From Moniliella sp. 'wahieum' (lineage: Eukaryota > Basidiomycota > Moniliellomycetes > Moniliellales > Moniliellaceae): a stretch of DNA of 64,000 nt. Below the pieces are notes generated by a model. That model was not told the DNA's origin, made no database searches, and saw only the letters and a program-made list of their open reading frames with translations. Every line of letters begins with the position of its first letter. Position 1 is the stretch's first letter. Position numbers and translations under genes: made by a program. The stretch is taken from contig RSEE01000009.1 of NCBI GenBank assembly GCA_003971905.1, forward strand, positions 310,001 to 374,000, given 5' to 3'. This document shows positions 38,236 to 48,270 of the stretch, in pieces.

Positions 38236-39456
38236 ATGGACAGGAGGCGTAACAACGGGCCCGAGACGTCTATGCCCCCTTGGTGCTGAGTCCATCCGAC
38301 TGGTCTCGCATCGCATCGGCTCCCAGCGCCGACGTATCCAAGCCCCCACCCACCGCGGCCTTGCCCCGCCCGACGGCCGGCAGGCCGATGCTCTGCGTCC
38401 AATGTGTATGTCGCCTCCCCCTCCCCCTCCTGTTTTGGTATTGGCAGGGCCCCTTCTCACCACTCATTATGTTCATTGATTATTCAATGTGGTCTCATTG
38501 GACAAGGTAGCGGGAGCGCGTACCTCGAAGCTGGGCAACTCAAGTTGGCCTGCGCTGTGTACGGCCCGCGACAAGTTCGCGGAAAACAGTACTTGGGCCA
38601 TGGCGAGCTCAATGTCGACGTGCGCTATGCTCCATTCGCTTCGATGCGGAGGAAACGGCCAGGAAAGGTAAGTTTTGTCCCCCCCCCCCTCCCCCTTCAC
38701 CTGGGTGGAACGTGCACCTATGATCTGGTAGATTGTTTTTTTTCTTTTGTCCTAACCGAACGCCCCTCCCCTTGTCTTCCTTCTGTCCCTCTGTAGGACG
38801 CTGAATCTTCCACCTTGTCCGAGCTGGTCCACGCTGCGCTGTACCCGCGTTGCGACTGGACTTGCTGCCCAAAGCGAGCATCGATGTTTTCATCACTGTG
38901 CTCGAGGCCGATGGACCGGAGGAAACGACGGTCGCCGCCTCGGTTACGGCCGCGAGCACTGCGCTGGCCCAAGCTGGCATCGAGATGTATGGCTTGGTGG
39001 CCGGGGTCACGGGGCTCTTGGTTGAGGCTCCACGACGGGCCCCAGTCGGATCCGGACCGGGGGGCGCTGGATGGCACGCATGAGCAGCGGCTTCGACCCG
39101 CTCCTGGTGGTGGATCCTACGTTGCAAGAGGCTACGTCTGCCTTTGTTCGGGGTACGGTGCAGTGAATGCCATGCCGGCTTTGGGCAGTGTCACGTCCCT
39201 TCGTCATCTCATCAGCCAAGGAACTGAATACGAAGTGATTGATGCGGTGTGTACTCCTCTTCCCCTTTTTTGCTTGCTTTCTTGCTTTCGAGGGTTCTGT
39301 TCGCGAGCATGGCAGACGATGGGAGGCTGACCGGTTCCTTTTTTGTCTTGTTTTATTGTGGTGTTTGCTTTGTAGGCGGTGGAAACGTTGATGGCCAAAG
39401 CGACCGAGGTGCATTATGTCATGGCCAATGCCTTGGCCAAGCACTTTGACCAATAA
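38236..39456 (+). CDS. MTR3: Exosome complex subunit Mtr3 (RNase PH-like)
   Basis: Catalytically inactive RNase PH-fold subunit of the nine-subunit RNA exosome ring. The start MDRRRNNGPETSMPP is followed, after one base is restored, by VLSPSDWSRIASAPSADVSK. A first intron probably begins GTATGT at 38405. The core reads GLIGQGSGSAYLEAGQLKLA with CAVYGPRQVRGKQYLG, then LNVDVRYAPFASMRRKRPGK. Intron 2 (38668-38796, GTAAGT...CTGTAG) leads to DAESSTLSELVHAALYPALR, then LLPKASIDVFITVLEADGPE and AQAGIEMYGLVAGVTG. Then GFDPLLVVDPTLQEATSAFV and ALGSVTSLRHLISQ. Intron 3 (39247-39375) leads to VETLMAKATEVHYVMANALA, stop at 39454-39456. The match to EXOSC6/Mtr3 (GSAYLEAG, AVYGPRQ, DAGIEMYDLV-like) is better than to Rrp41 or Rrp46. 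Confidence 0.88.
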
Positions 39457-39854
39457 GAATGCAATCGTGCCAATTGACTCGGCGGGTAGAGAAAGGCGAA
39501 GGGGAAGCGGGGGGGCCAGGCCAGGCCAGGGAGATGAAGATGAAGGGCAGGAAGGGAAAGGTGATCGGTCGCTCCAGAGAGATCGAGCCAGAGAAAGGAT
39601 GGATGTATGAGCTTACGAGAGCGAACCGATCGCGTTGCGTCCAAGGAGGCCTGAGTTTGACTTGTGAGGTCGTTCACGTCGGCCTGCCTCTGGTATCACC
39701 ATTTCATCACGCCCCGATGCCGCTATTCCGCTTGAATATCATTCCGCTTGTGCTCCTTCACGCGTCACTGCGTCACACGTCCATCCTGGTCGGGGCAGTT
39801 CGCACTTTGAGCACGAAAGCGTCGTCTCGGGGCCCACCACACCGTGTGGCAACC
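39457..39854. other. Short intergenic region MTR3 to FAM32A-like gene
   Basis: About 400 bp. It holds the MTR3 3' flank and the promoter of the next plus-strand gene. No motif stands out. Confidence 0.6.
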
Positions 39855-40504
39855 ATGCCGCCCGCTGCGGTTGACGACTCGACGCGTACGACGTGCCTCT
39901 TGGTGGCTCGCTCCGGATCAAGGGCGGCGCATCCAAGTCCAAATCCAAGTCCAAGTCCAAGGCCACGTCCACGTCCAAGTCGCATAAGAAGCGATCCCAC
40001 CGTGCGGCGGGGGAAGACGAGCGCAAGTCCAAGGACGGATCCCGCTCCCACCAGTCCCACCGGTCTTCCCATTCTTCCCACCGTTCCTCCGATCCTGCTG
40101 CTGGAACAGGTACCGAGCATGAACCAGCTCTGCGCGATAGCCCCACTGGTTCTTCCCACCTCCCCCCCTCCCCGAGCGAGAAGCAAGAGGAACGGGAGGA
40201 ACGGCAAGACCGGCGCCGGTACCGCACCAAGTCCGAGGCCAAGTTTGAAGAAGCTCGATTGCGTCGGTTGGGACAGCGGGTGGCCAAGGAAGCTACGTTT
40301 TCCCACAAAGATCGGGTGGAAGCATTCAACAATCACCTTGCTTCGCTACGGAGCACTTTGATATGCCCAAGGTACGTTGCTGTCGATGTTTGGTGCCTAG
40401 GTCCTGTGGTCCTTTGGTCCTCTGGTTCTCTGATCCCTGGGTCCTTTGATTCGTTATTTGGGTGGCTGACTATGAGACGTTTCTGCCAGATCGGACCGGG
40501 CTAA
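39855..40504 (+). CDS. FAM32A-like protein
   Basis: Small conserved eukaryotic protein; the human relative FAM32A is found in the late spliceosome. ATG at 39855 gives MPPAAVDDSTRT. A frame change near 39885 leads to DVPLGGSLRIKGGASKSKSK, matching the family start (xxGSLKLKG). A long Ser/Lys/His-rich middle (SHKKRSHRAAGEDERKSKDG, SHQSHRSSHSSHRS) is much longer than in the human protein. The conserved C-terminal half has YRTKSEAKFEEARLRRLGQR, VAKEATFSHKDRVEAFNNHL and, across a frame change at 40346, ASL-EHFDMPK. A 118-bp intron (40372-40489, GTACGT...TGCCAG) separates the last codons IGPG and the stop (40502-40504). Confidence 0.85.
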
Positions 40505-41231
40505 GGTGGATGGGGGTGGGCCCTGCACGGAGTTCGGGGGGATGCCACGTACGTTGCGTTGGGTGCGAGAGCGTGAATGCCACTCGCATTTTCGACAGTA
40601 TTCTATTGGAAGTTACCGATAACACTCACGTGCCAGAGGGTTCAACCTAGAGGGATGAAGTGGGGGAGAGAAAGGTTGGAAGAAGAGACGACAAAGACGA
40701 TCGAGCTGCCAGAAACGATCGTTCCTACCACCCACCTACAGTCAAGGGGTTAAACGTTAAGGGTTAAGGCCTAAGGGGTTCGATCTGAAACTTCTCAGAT
40801 TGGGAGCATCAATCACAGAATGGAGAGAGGTAAGTGGGCGAAGCCGTGACTGTGGACGTGAGCGCCTAGATCGAGTTGGCGCAAAACGTGTATGAACAGA
40901 ACACCAATTGGGGGCGCGCGCAGGGGGGAGGGGGGGGGGACGTCGCGGGAGGGGGCAAAGGAGGAAGACAAAAACGAAAGTGAGGTGGCATTGGACAAAA
41001 GGGGAGGGACGGGGTCGGGGCGACGATAACAGAGTTATGGGTATGCGATGTCTCCCAGTATCGAGAGAGGGAGATCAGTCTGAGGCCCAAGCGGACTCGG
41101 GCCAGGCGAGAAGGGACAACCGAAACGGCAGAGACAGAAGAGACAGCACAAACAAAAAAATGAGACGGCAAAGACACAGTAGAGATAGAAAACAGGAACA
41201 AGACACGATGGAGAGCCACACCCAAGGTTTA
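40505..41231. other. Convergent intergenic region
   Basis: 3' flanks of the FAM32A-like gene (+) and the ArfGAP gene (-). Word repeats GGTTAAACGTTAAGGGTTAA at 40747-40766. The stretch is purine-rich on the plus strand. No gene is recognised. Confidence 0.55.
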
Positions 41232-44200
41232 CTACTGCATCGTCGACACCGCCACGCTCGCCAAGGGAGCAGACTTCTTCCTGCCCGCAACGAGTGGGAG
41301 GGGGGGTCGCGTTGTCGCCTTGCCCTGGGAGGGAGGAAGAAGAAGAGCGAGGGACGGTGGATCCCCCGACTACGGGGTTGGGCGCGGCATACGTCTCCAA
41401 CGAGCCGGGCGCAGCCCAGCGTCGTTCCACGTACTTGTGAATCCAAAATAGATCCGCTTCCCGTTTCGGGCAAGATGGCCGCGAGGGAGACACGACCCAG
41501 TGGATAGAGTGGACGTTGCAGTGGGCGTAGCCGTAGCCAGTCCCTCTGTCTCGGGATGGTGCGCAAAGGCGATGATCCACCCCGATCGAAACCAGGGGAA
41601 GGGCAGGAGATGTCGTTCTCGTCCGTCCACGCACGGACGGAAACGCGGGCGGGGCGGGAAGAGAAGGGACCTCATTTCCATTCCCATCTTCGCGCGTGAT
41701 CTCAGTGGGTATTCCTTCACGCGCTCCCGCGCCACGCGGCGGCGCAAAGCCACTACCGTACACAGGCAGAATGTGCCCCCGTGACGATCGCGTAAGGTCC
41801 GTTTCACTTCCTGATCCAGAAGCGGTGTACCGCGGTGGGGCATCACAACCTCTCTCCTCTACCATCCCACGGTCAAGGGGAGGGGCAGACATGTCCTGGT
41901 CACGCTGATCGAGGCAGCACGGAGGGAGATGCTGATGATGTGGCGGTAGCATGGTTGTGGTGCAGAGAGGGCTTGGTTGCAACGCGAAGATTTGTGGGTT
42001 AGAGTGGGTTCCGATGTGGGTGCTGTCTCCCCCCTGCGGAGGAATAGGGCCGAGGCGGGGTCGAATCTGTTCCTGCTCCCATGGTGGATTGGGACCTTGC
42101 CACACTCGCACTGCGGGGGGGTAAAGAGGAGATGGGGATGTTCATAGCTTGGGCCACAACATGGGTCGCATGGGGTGACGGTGCATGACGGACAAAGTCG
42201 CCGGAAGCGAGTGTTCCCAATAGGCGTTGGCTCGTGCATTACCCCAGGCTCGCGCGGCGGCAGTTTGGGGCTCGTTCCAGGTATCAAAGTCGATGCTCTT
42301 GACCTTGCTTACGTGCACGCCCAAAGCACGGTGGACAGAAGTGCACTGGATGCACAAAATATACAGCAAGGTTGCTCAAATAAAGACCAAGATGCCCATC
42401 GCGGATCTACCAACGTATGCAAGAGTTAGCAATGGTGCGTCACGCACAAACATAGTGGCCAACGAGTCAGAAACGACGTACTGGGTGCATGGCAGTCCGC
42501 ACACATGCGGTTCTCGGGTAACTGGGCCAAGCCCTCACCTCGGCCACATAATTGACGGGGGGTGGTGTAGAGCTGGGGACGGCTGCGGTGGAAGAGAACG
42601 GTAAGGAAGGTGGGGCCGCAGCGGGATTCGTCAAGGCAGAAGGATTCTTGTGCTTAGGGTCGGCTCCTGCGGGCAGGGCATCACCAAAAGAGGTAGTGGA
42701 CACGTAAGAACCTGGAGCGATAGTGTCGGATGGCGCCGAGATTACATTTCCCGTCGATCCGGCCGTTGCGGTGGTGGTAGGAGGGAGGTCGGAGCTAGAC
42801 ATCGTATTCATGATGCTGGCGGAGCTCAGAGCGGGAGAGGAGGGGTCGCTGGTGGTTATGGACGAGCCAGGGTAGAATGACTTGCCCGCCGGGGTAGGCG
42901 ATCTGGCTAGATCGATAGCCGAAGCATTTCCTTCTCGCAAACTAGCGCTTCTTGACGCCTGGGTAGTGGCGTCCACGTCCACTTGCGCGGCGGAGGAGCC
43001 GGTACGACCCTCGTCCGGTATGGCCGATGTGTGAGAGGGCATGTGAAGCAGCGCATCGGCGATGCCTTCTCGGATAGCATGCACCCACTCTGCCAGGTCT
43101 GCCGGGTCGCGCGCGGTAACAAAGCGACGGTCGTTGAGAGAGACCAACTCAAACACATTGTCCCGGCCACGATGGCTGTTCCCACTGCTTGCCCCACGCA
43201 GGAAGGGGAAAAACTTGTGGCTGTGGTATTCTTGTCCCCGTTGATGCACACATACCGCTTGTAGGAGATGCAGCGGCAGTCCGGCCGAAAACGGGGCTTC
43301 GGCGTTGGAAGTGTCGTGGTGGGCAGATGGGAAGAAACAGAATCCAAACCAACAGGGTTGGAAGTTGAATCAGAATTTGAGGGAAGGGGACCCAGGCCGG
43401 CTGTACCTGGACCACCAACGCCTCGGCCCATCAAGTTGGTCGTCAAACTGTGTTGAGAACCTGCCGCGCCAGCAGGTACCCCAGGGATCCGGATCGTGGT
43501 CATAATCAGGGGAGCTCATGAACCATTACCGCTGCTTCCGCGCCAGGGCTATACGCTTTCCCACCATTCGACTTGGATCCCTGGGCACTGGGTTCGGGCA
43601 CCGCGCTTTTCCTTTCCTCGGCCGATGGGGAACGGTCGAGGCCTGTGTAGATCAACACTGATTCTGCGCCCACTTCCATCCAGCAGGGCCGCCAGGTGGA
43701 AGCCTTGAACAGCTCGCTGGGGTAATCCTTGTTGCTGCGAAGAGTCATCCGTCCATTTCCTACTGGCATTTTCATCTTGCGCGAGACGAGCATCACACCA
43801 CGCTTCGCCCCCAGTATGGGGATGGGTAGGGCGGAACCATGTGGGTAGCGTCCTTGGCCGACGACCTGGGCAGTCGGAACGACGTGCGGGGGTGGGGGAT
43901 CAGGTAAAGTAGGTGGGCCCGGTCGGAGGGTTGTCGACGAAGTATGCGAGAAGCGGGTCGGGGAGGAGGGCGCGTGAGAGCAGGGCAGGGAGCGCGAGGT
44001 TGGAGGGGACTCGACGGTGGTTGTGGCAGTGGCAACGGGGGCTGGAGAGCGATGCCGGAGCCAAGGGCGGAAGCGCCAACGGGCCATCACGGCTGGCAGC
44101 CCGAAAGACGAAGGCTGACGAGGGAAGCGGAGCGCAGGGAGGCTGCGGTGCCGTACTCGGAATCGGCATGGGACGCATAGGAAGACCGTCGGAACGGACG

Positions 44201-44621
44201 CGGCCTGGGGAACAAGAGGCGGGGAGGGTCGCGGTGTGTCGGAGGAGCGGCGGAGACCAAAGCGCCCCAAGGGGGCATGGGGCCCGGAGCGGGGCAGGCC
44301 AAGGTGGGGGGAGCTTGCGGGTGCGTTTGGGTGGGGGGGGGTAGGCGGGAGTGGAGGAAGGGGGAAGGGATCGGCCAGGACCTCGGTGGCTTCGGGGGGT
44401 GAGTAAGGGCGGGGGGGAGAGAGGGGGCCGAGGCCGAGGCCGAGGGGGTGTGCATGGACAGAAGGGGGGGGGGGGGGGAGTCGGCGGAGAGGGTGGTGGA
44501 GCCGGGGGAGGGAGAGCTGGAGTCGATGGTGGGAGGGAGGGAGGAGGAGGGCTGCGTACCTAGGCAGCTGCCGGCCGCGTGCAGGCATCAGGCATGAGGC
44601 GGGAGAGGTGACCGGTGACAT
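41232..44621 (-). CDS. PH-ArfGAP domain protein (centaurin/Csx2-like)
   Basis: GTPase-activating protein for Arf, membrane-targeted by a PH domain. A Pro/Ser-rich N-terminus (44600-43900) precedes the PH domain: YPSELFKASTWRPCWMEVGA, VLIYTGL, then YKRYVCING, RGRDNVFELVSLNDRRFVTA and DPADLAEWVHAIREGI. A Ser/Thr/Ala-rich linker follows. The ArfGAP zinc finger starts NRMCADCHAP; a 75-bp intron (42481-42407, GTACGT...GTAG) joins to NPRWAS, then LCIQCTSVHRALGVHVSKVK (with the arginine finger), SIDFDTWNEPQ, WGNARANAYWEHSLP. The expected continuation WIHKYVERRWAAPGSLETY comes only about 250 codons later (near 41440), so the domain carries a large Pro/Ser/His-rich insertion. The end reads AGRKKSAPLASVAVSTMQ, stop at 41232-41234. 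No BAR domain is seen upstream. The start is uncertain. Confidence 0.85.
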
Positions 44622-45764
44622 GAGCACCGAGTAGCATTAATGATGGGCGTCGCAAGCAGCCCCCGCGCCCAGCCAGCGCCACCGCGCCAGTGCCGAGGCC
44701 CGCCCCGATGGGATGCATGGCGTGGGATGGCGTGGGCTGGCACGGGACAGCACTGGCCCACCCCCGGCCGGGCACTGCAGGGCACGCGGATGCCACTCGA
44801 CGGCCCGCAGCACGCATGCTCCAGCATGCTCCTGCCGCGGCGTCCTCGACGGCATCCACATGCTTGGGCGCTGCCCCCGTGCTACGCCCTCGCGCCACCG
44901 CCCCCTGGGCGTGGCCCAGTGCGTCGGCGTGGCTGCCCCGAGCGCCCAGTGCCTATCGCTGCGTTCCCTTGCGATTCCGGGTGGCGCATGAACAGTGCCC
45001 CCTGCGCCCCGTGCGCCCCGCGACCCACATGCATTGGTCTGTGATGATCGATCATCGATGGGCACCGATCAGGTCGGTCATCGATCACGTGCAGAAGACA
45101 TTCCAGCGTCAAGCTCCCAAGAGGAAGAAAATGGGAAAAGTGAAAAGTACCTCTCATCCACTCTCCTCCTCCACCGCCCCGGGTCTGTACCACAGTCCCC
45201 GTGTGACTTGTAACTAGCCACTTCAGATCTTCAGAGCAGACCGACGAAGATGGGTCCACATCCCATCCTTGCTGTGATACCGCCCGGCTCACGCAAACAG
45301 CACTCCGGCATCAAGACGGGCCCAGAATGATAAGCGTAGCAGAGACTAGAAAACATATATAGGTGTGATAGCACTCTGCACAGTAAGTGCAAGTACGCAC
45401 ACGGCACTAAGTCGCTGGGACTGGGAGGCCCGGAAGAATGAAGAACTTGGTAGAGATGAAAGCGGTGGATGTGGGGAGAAGGAGGTCTCCTTTTTAGTAT
45501 CACAATTAGACGACATCACCTTTTTTGTAGAGAAAAACGAGCCAATTGTCAATTCATTCAAAAATATATAGTAGGTGCGATATATGGTGGAGAAGAGACA
45601 AAGGCAAAGAAGAGACGGAATCGATCTGACGGAGGAGAGGAAAAGCTCAGAGGAACTCTGTACAGTAGCTCACTAAAGAAACAATAAATGGCAACACTCA
45701 GCGGGGAAACTTTGGTAATATAGTATGGCCCAGAAATGGAGGGAAAATGAGGACTTCTTGTTAG
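44622..45764. other. Intergenic, start of second repeat island
   Basis: Very GC-rich to about 45020, then more AT-rich. Palindromic words GATGATCGATCATCGATGGG (45042-45061) and GGTCATCGATCACGTG at 45075-45090. No gene is recognised on either strand. Confidence 0.55.
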
Positions 45765-46008
45765 TCTATAGGGGCCGGACGGGCAGAAAGATGAGGAAAG
45801 GTGATGTACTAGAACCAGAGTTGGGTCTGGGTACAGAGGCAGCTATATAGGAGGCCGGACTAGGCACAGGGTCAGTGGTTCAAACAGGATAGTAGAATGC
45901 TGGGCACAGGGACAGTGACATGCTGGGACACCTGCAGCGTGGAAGCCAATGGAACCGAAGCGAACTTGGTTTACCGACTGGGAGTCGGAGGATCACAGTC
46001 AACACTTC
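45765..46008 (-). repeat. Dispersed repeat R2, copy 3 (inverted)
   Basis: Reverse complement of the R2 unit at 22309-22540 and 23451-23690. It preserves CTATATAG (45844-45851), AGAGTTGGGTCTGGGTACAG and GTCGGAGGATCACAGTCAAC. It is more diverged than the first two copies are from each other. Confidence 0.85.
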
Positions 46009-46292
46009 TCAAACGAATCGATTCGTGCGTGGGGGATTTGAACACCAACGAGCGTCTGCCGTGGATCCTTTTCATATCCGCCATTTTCGTCTGCTACTCC
46101 TGTTTTCCGAGGAAAAGTCCTCCCATTGTACTGTCTCTTCTCTCCATACTGCAGTGCGACCATCAGGTATCCTCTCTGTATATCATGAAGACACACCATG
46201 TAATGGCCCGTGCATATCACAAGTGATGAGACCTGGAGTCCAGATGGTCCTCGAGGGTGATGCAATCGCACTAGTGGTGGTGGTGGTGGTCT

Positions 46293-46458
46293 AAGCCAAC
46301 CAGCAACGCCTACTGAGGAACATCAGGCAGCGAGTCGCCACCAGGGGCTAAGCTGCGGAACAAGGAAAAACAGGAGAGAGAAAAAACAACGGAACTCCTA
46401 GGCCTGAGGAGGAACTGAAGGGACATTGGCCAAAGCACGAGCCACCTGGCTCAACAAC
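46293..46458 (+). repeat. Dispersed repeat R1, copy 2
   Basis: Matches 1-165 in the same orientation. This copy begins just after a short GGT microsatellite (46273-46290), so the left boundary of the element may be near 46293. Confidence 0.85.
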
Positions 46459-47281
46459 AAGTTCCCTCCACTTTCCTTATGGGGGGGCGGCCCTAAAGGC
46501 TAGTCATCAACACTACTTTTTTAACTTATTATTTGTGGCCTCTTATTTCTCTCTACCTGTGCGCTATATACTATCCATTTCTTCTCCGTCGGTTCCTTTG
46601 CGCCCGCATCCATGATCTGCTGGCGAATCCCTGGTTCTCTAAACGGTTTTTTGGCGCCAACAAAAAGCAACACACGCCCGGGATGAGTAGGTCAGTTTAT
46701 CTTTGTCCCAACTTTAGTAAACACTGTCAATGACATGGTTACCCAATATAGAGAGTATGCCTCTTTTTTCGTACAATATATTCTCTTAGACCACATTAGT
46801 ACTATCGCGCAGTGTAAAAGCGGTTTAGCAGGGTTCCTCAGCTCTCAGCCTGTAAGAAGGCCTCGCTGAGGTCTGATAGTCAGAGGAGGTCTCTACTGTG
46901 ACTTGGACGGATGCCTGAGCGCCTGATGTAAGGGTCCAAGATCGAGGCTATAGTCTGAGAAATTCTAAGGAGGGTGGGATGGTCTAGGGAAAAGGTCAGC
47001 GGGATATGGGTATGAGTGGGATATTTGATGGTCGAGATGGTCAAGAACTGCAATGGTTTTGACAACTATCCTATAGGGACGTGCTGACCCTGAATCACCA
47101 GCTCTTTCCTGCCTTCACCGCGCTGATCGCACCAGTCTTCGCACCAATCTTCTGGATGATTCAGTCGCAGAAGCTTCGTCCGATCCGTTCAGCCCTCCTG
47201 AGGGCAGTATAGCCATGTCACGGGGCGGAGCCCGCCAGGGGACTCTCCCGGGGTTTGGGGGTACGATACCTTAGGAACGGT
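46459..47281. other. Gene-free stretch in second repeat island
   Basis: Relatively AT-rich, no conserved product. A plus-strand frame at 46533-46733 (66 codons) matches nothing known. Confidence 0.5.
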
Positions 47282-47435
47282 AGGTCGACTCACAGTAGGT
47301 TCGGGCTTGGGCTAGTTGGTGGATCTGAGCGGAGCTAGGGATGAGGAGAGGCCTTTTGATGGGACGGCTGCACGTGTGGCAAGGCTGCGTCTGCACCGGC
47401 TTGAGTGTGCCGTATAGTAACGTGTTTGAAGCCTC
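47282..47435 (+). repeat. Dispersed repeat R4, copy 2
   Basis: Diverged copy of 26945-27110 in the same orientation. It is followed about 500 bp later by R5, the same order as at 26.9-28.3 kb. Confidence 0.65.
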
Positions 47436-47928
47436 CGGGACTTAGGGACGGGAGGAGGCAGTGGCGGTCAAACACTGCCTCAACTGAGAGCGGATAGAGA
47501 CTGGAAATCGACGCGGCTATTAGTCTGATGGTGTTGGAGGACGAGGTCGGCAGAGGGAGCGGGAGCTACGAGGGGATGAGGCCGCCTGTACTGGATCAGG
47601 TGGCTGGAAAACGGACAGGATCGGACATGATAGGCGGGAGGGGGCGAGGGTGGAGATGAGAGATGACGAGAATGGAAGGTCGAGGAAAGAATTCCGATCA
47701 ACCAGGGTACAGGCAAGATCAAAAGGGAAACGGATACAAGAGAGGGTGTAGAAAAGAAGACACGTCAAAAGAGGGGTTGTGGTCGCCGCAGGCGCGACCG
47801 AGAAAGGAAAAGGAGAAACGGGGACAGATGCGACAGTCGTCGCAAAGACGCTGGGAGCTCCCCGTGGCCTTATTTAAGCCAGCCGACTTGGACTTAGGTG
47901 GGGGGCGACTATTGTCGCGCGGATGCAT
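47436..47928. other. Gene-free stretch between R4 and R5
   Basis: Purine-rich on the plus strand. A plus-strand frame of 98 codons (47663-47959) lacks known motifs. No gene is called. Confidence 0.45.
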
Positions 47929-48270
47929 ATGGCCCTTCGGGCCACCGTACCTAATTTAACCACAACCATCATCACACTTGGTTGGCCTGCGGAGCACGCT
48001 CTATATTGGGCACAAGGAGGACACCGTGCCTACGGCACGGTCGGCTGGGGCTTCGCCCCAGCTGTGCTGCGTCGCCACCTTAGCCACCGTTCCCCCTTCG
48101 CCACCGTAGCCACCGTTCCCCCTTCGCCACCGTAGCCACCGTTCCACCGTCGCCAACACCGACATAGAGAAATAATATCACCGATGCGTGCTGCTGGCTG
48201 TGGGTGGGGGATGGTGTGGGGGTGGCGTGGAACGTGGCACGGGCAGCTGATGTAAAAAGTGCACAGGGCG
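47929..48270 (+). repeat. Dispersed repeat R5, copy 2, with GC hairpins
   Basis: Three perfect hairpins: TGGCCCTTCGGGCCA (47930-47944), CCGTGCCTACGGCACGG (48024-48040) and CTGGGGCTTCGCCCCAG (48045-48061). They are followed by CCACCGTAGCCACCGTTCCC units and a tail with GGAACGTGGCACGGGCAGC and TGATGTAAAAAGTGCACAG. It matches 27930-28263. Confidence 0.85.

Noticed and set aside
44636-45220. Several overlapping frames of 130-175 codons in GC-rich DNA
   Set aside because: Mutually overlapping on both strands with no conserved motif, consistent with composition alone.
46020-46050. GGATTTGAACACC string resembling a tRNA T-loop on the minus strand
   Set aside because: The flanking bases do not form a T-stem or an acceptor stem; it lies next to a diverged dispersed repeat.
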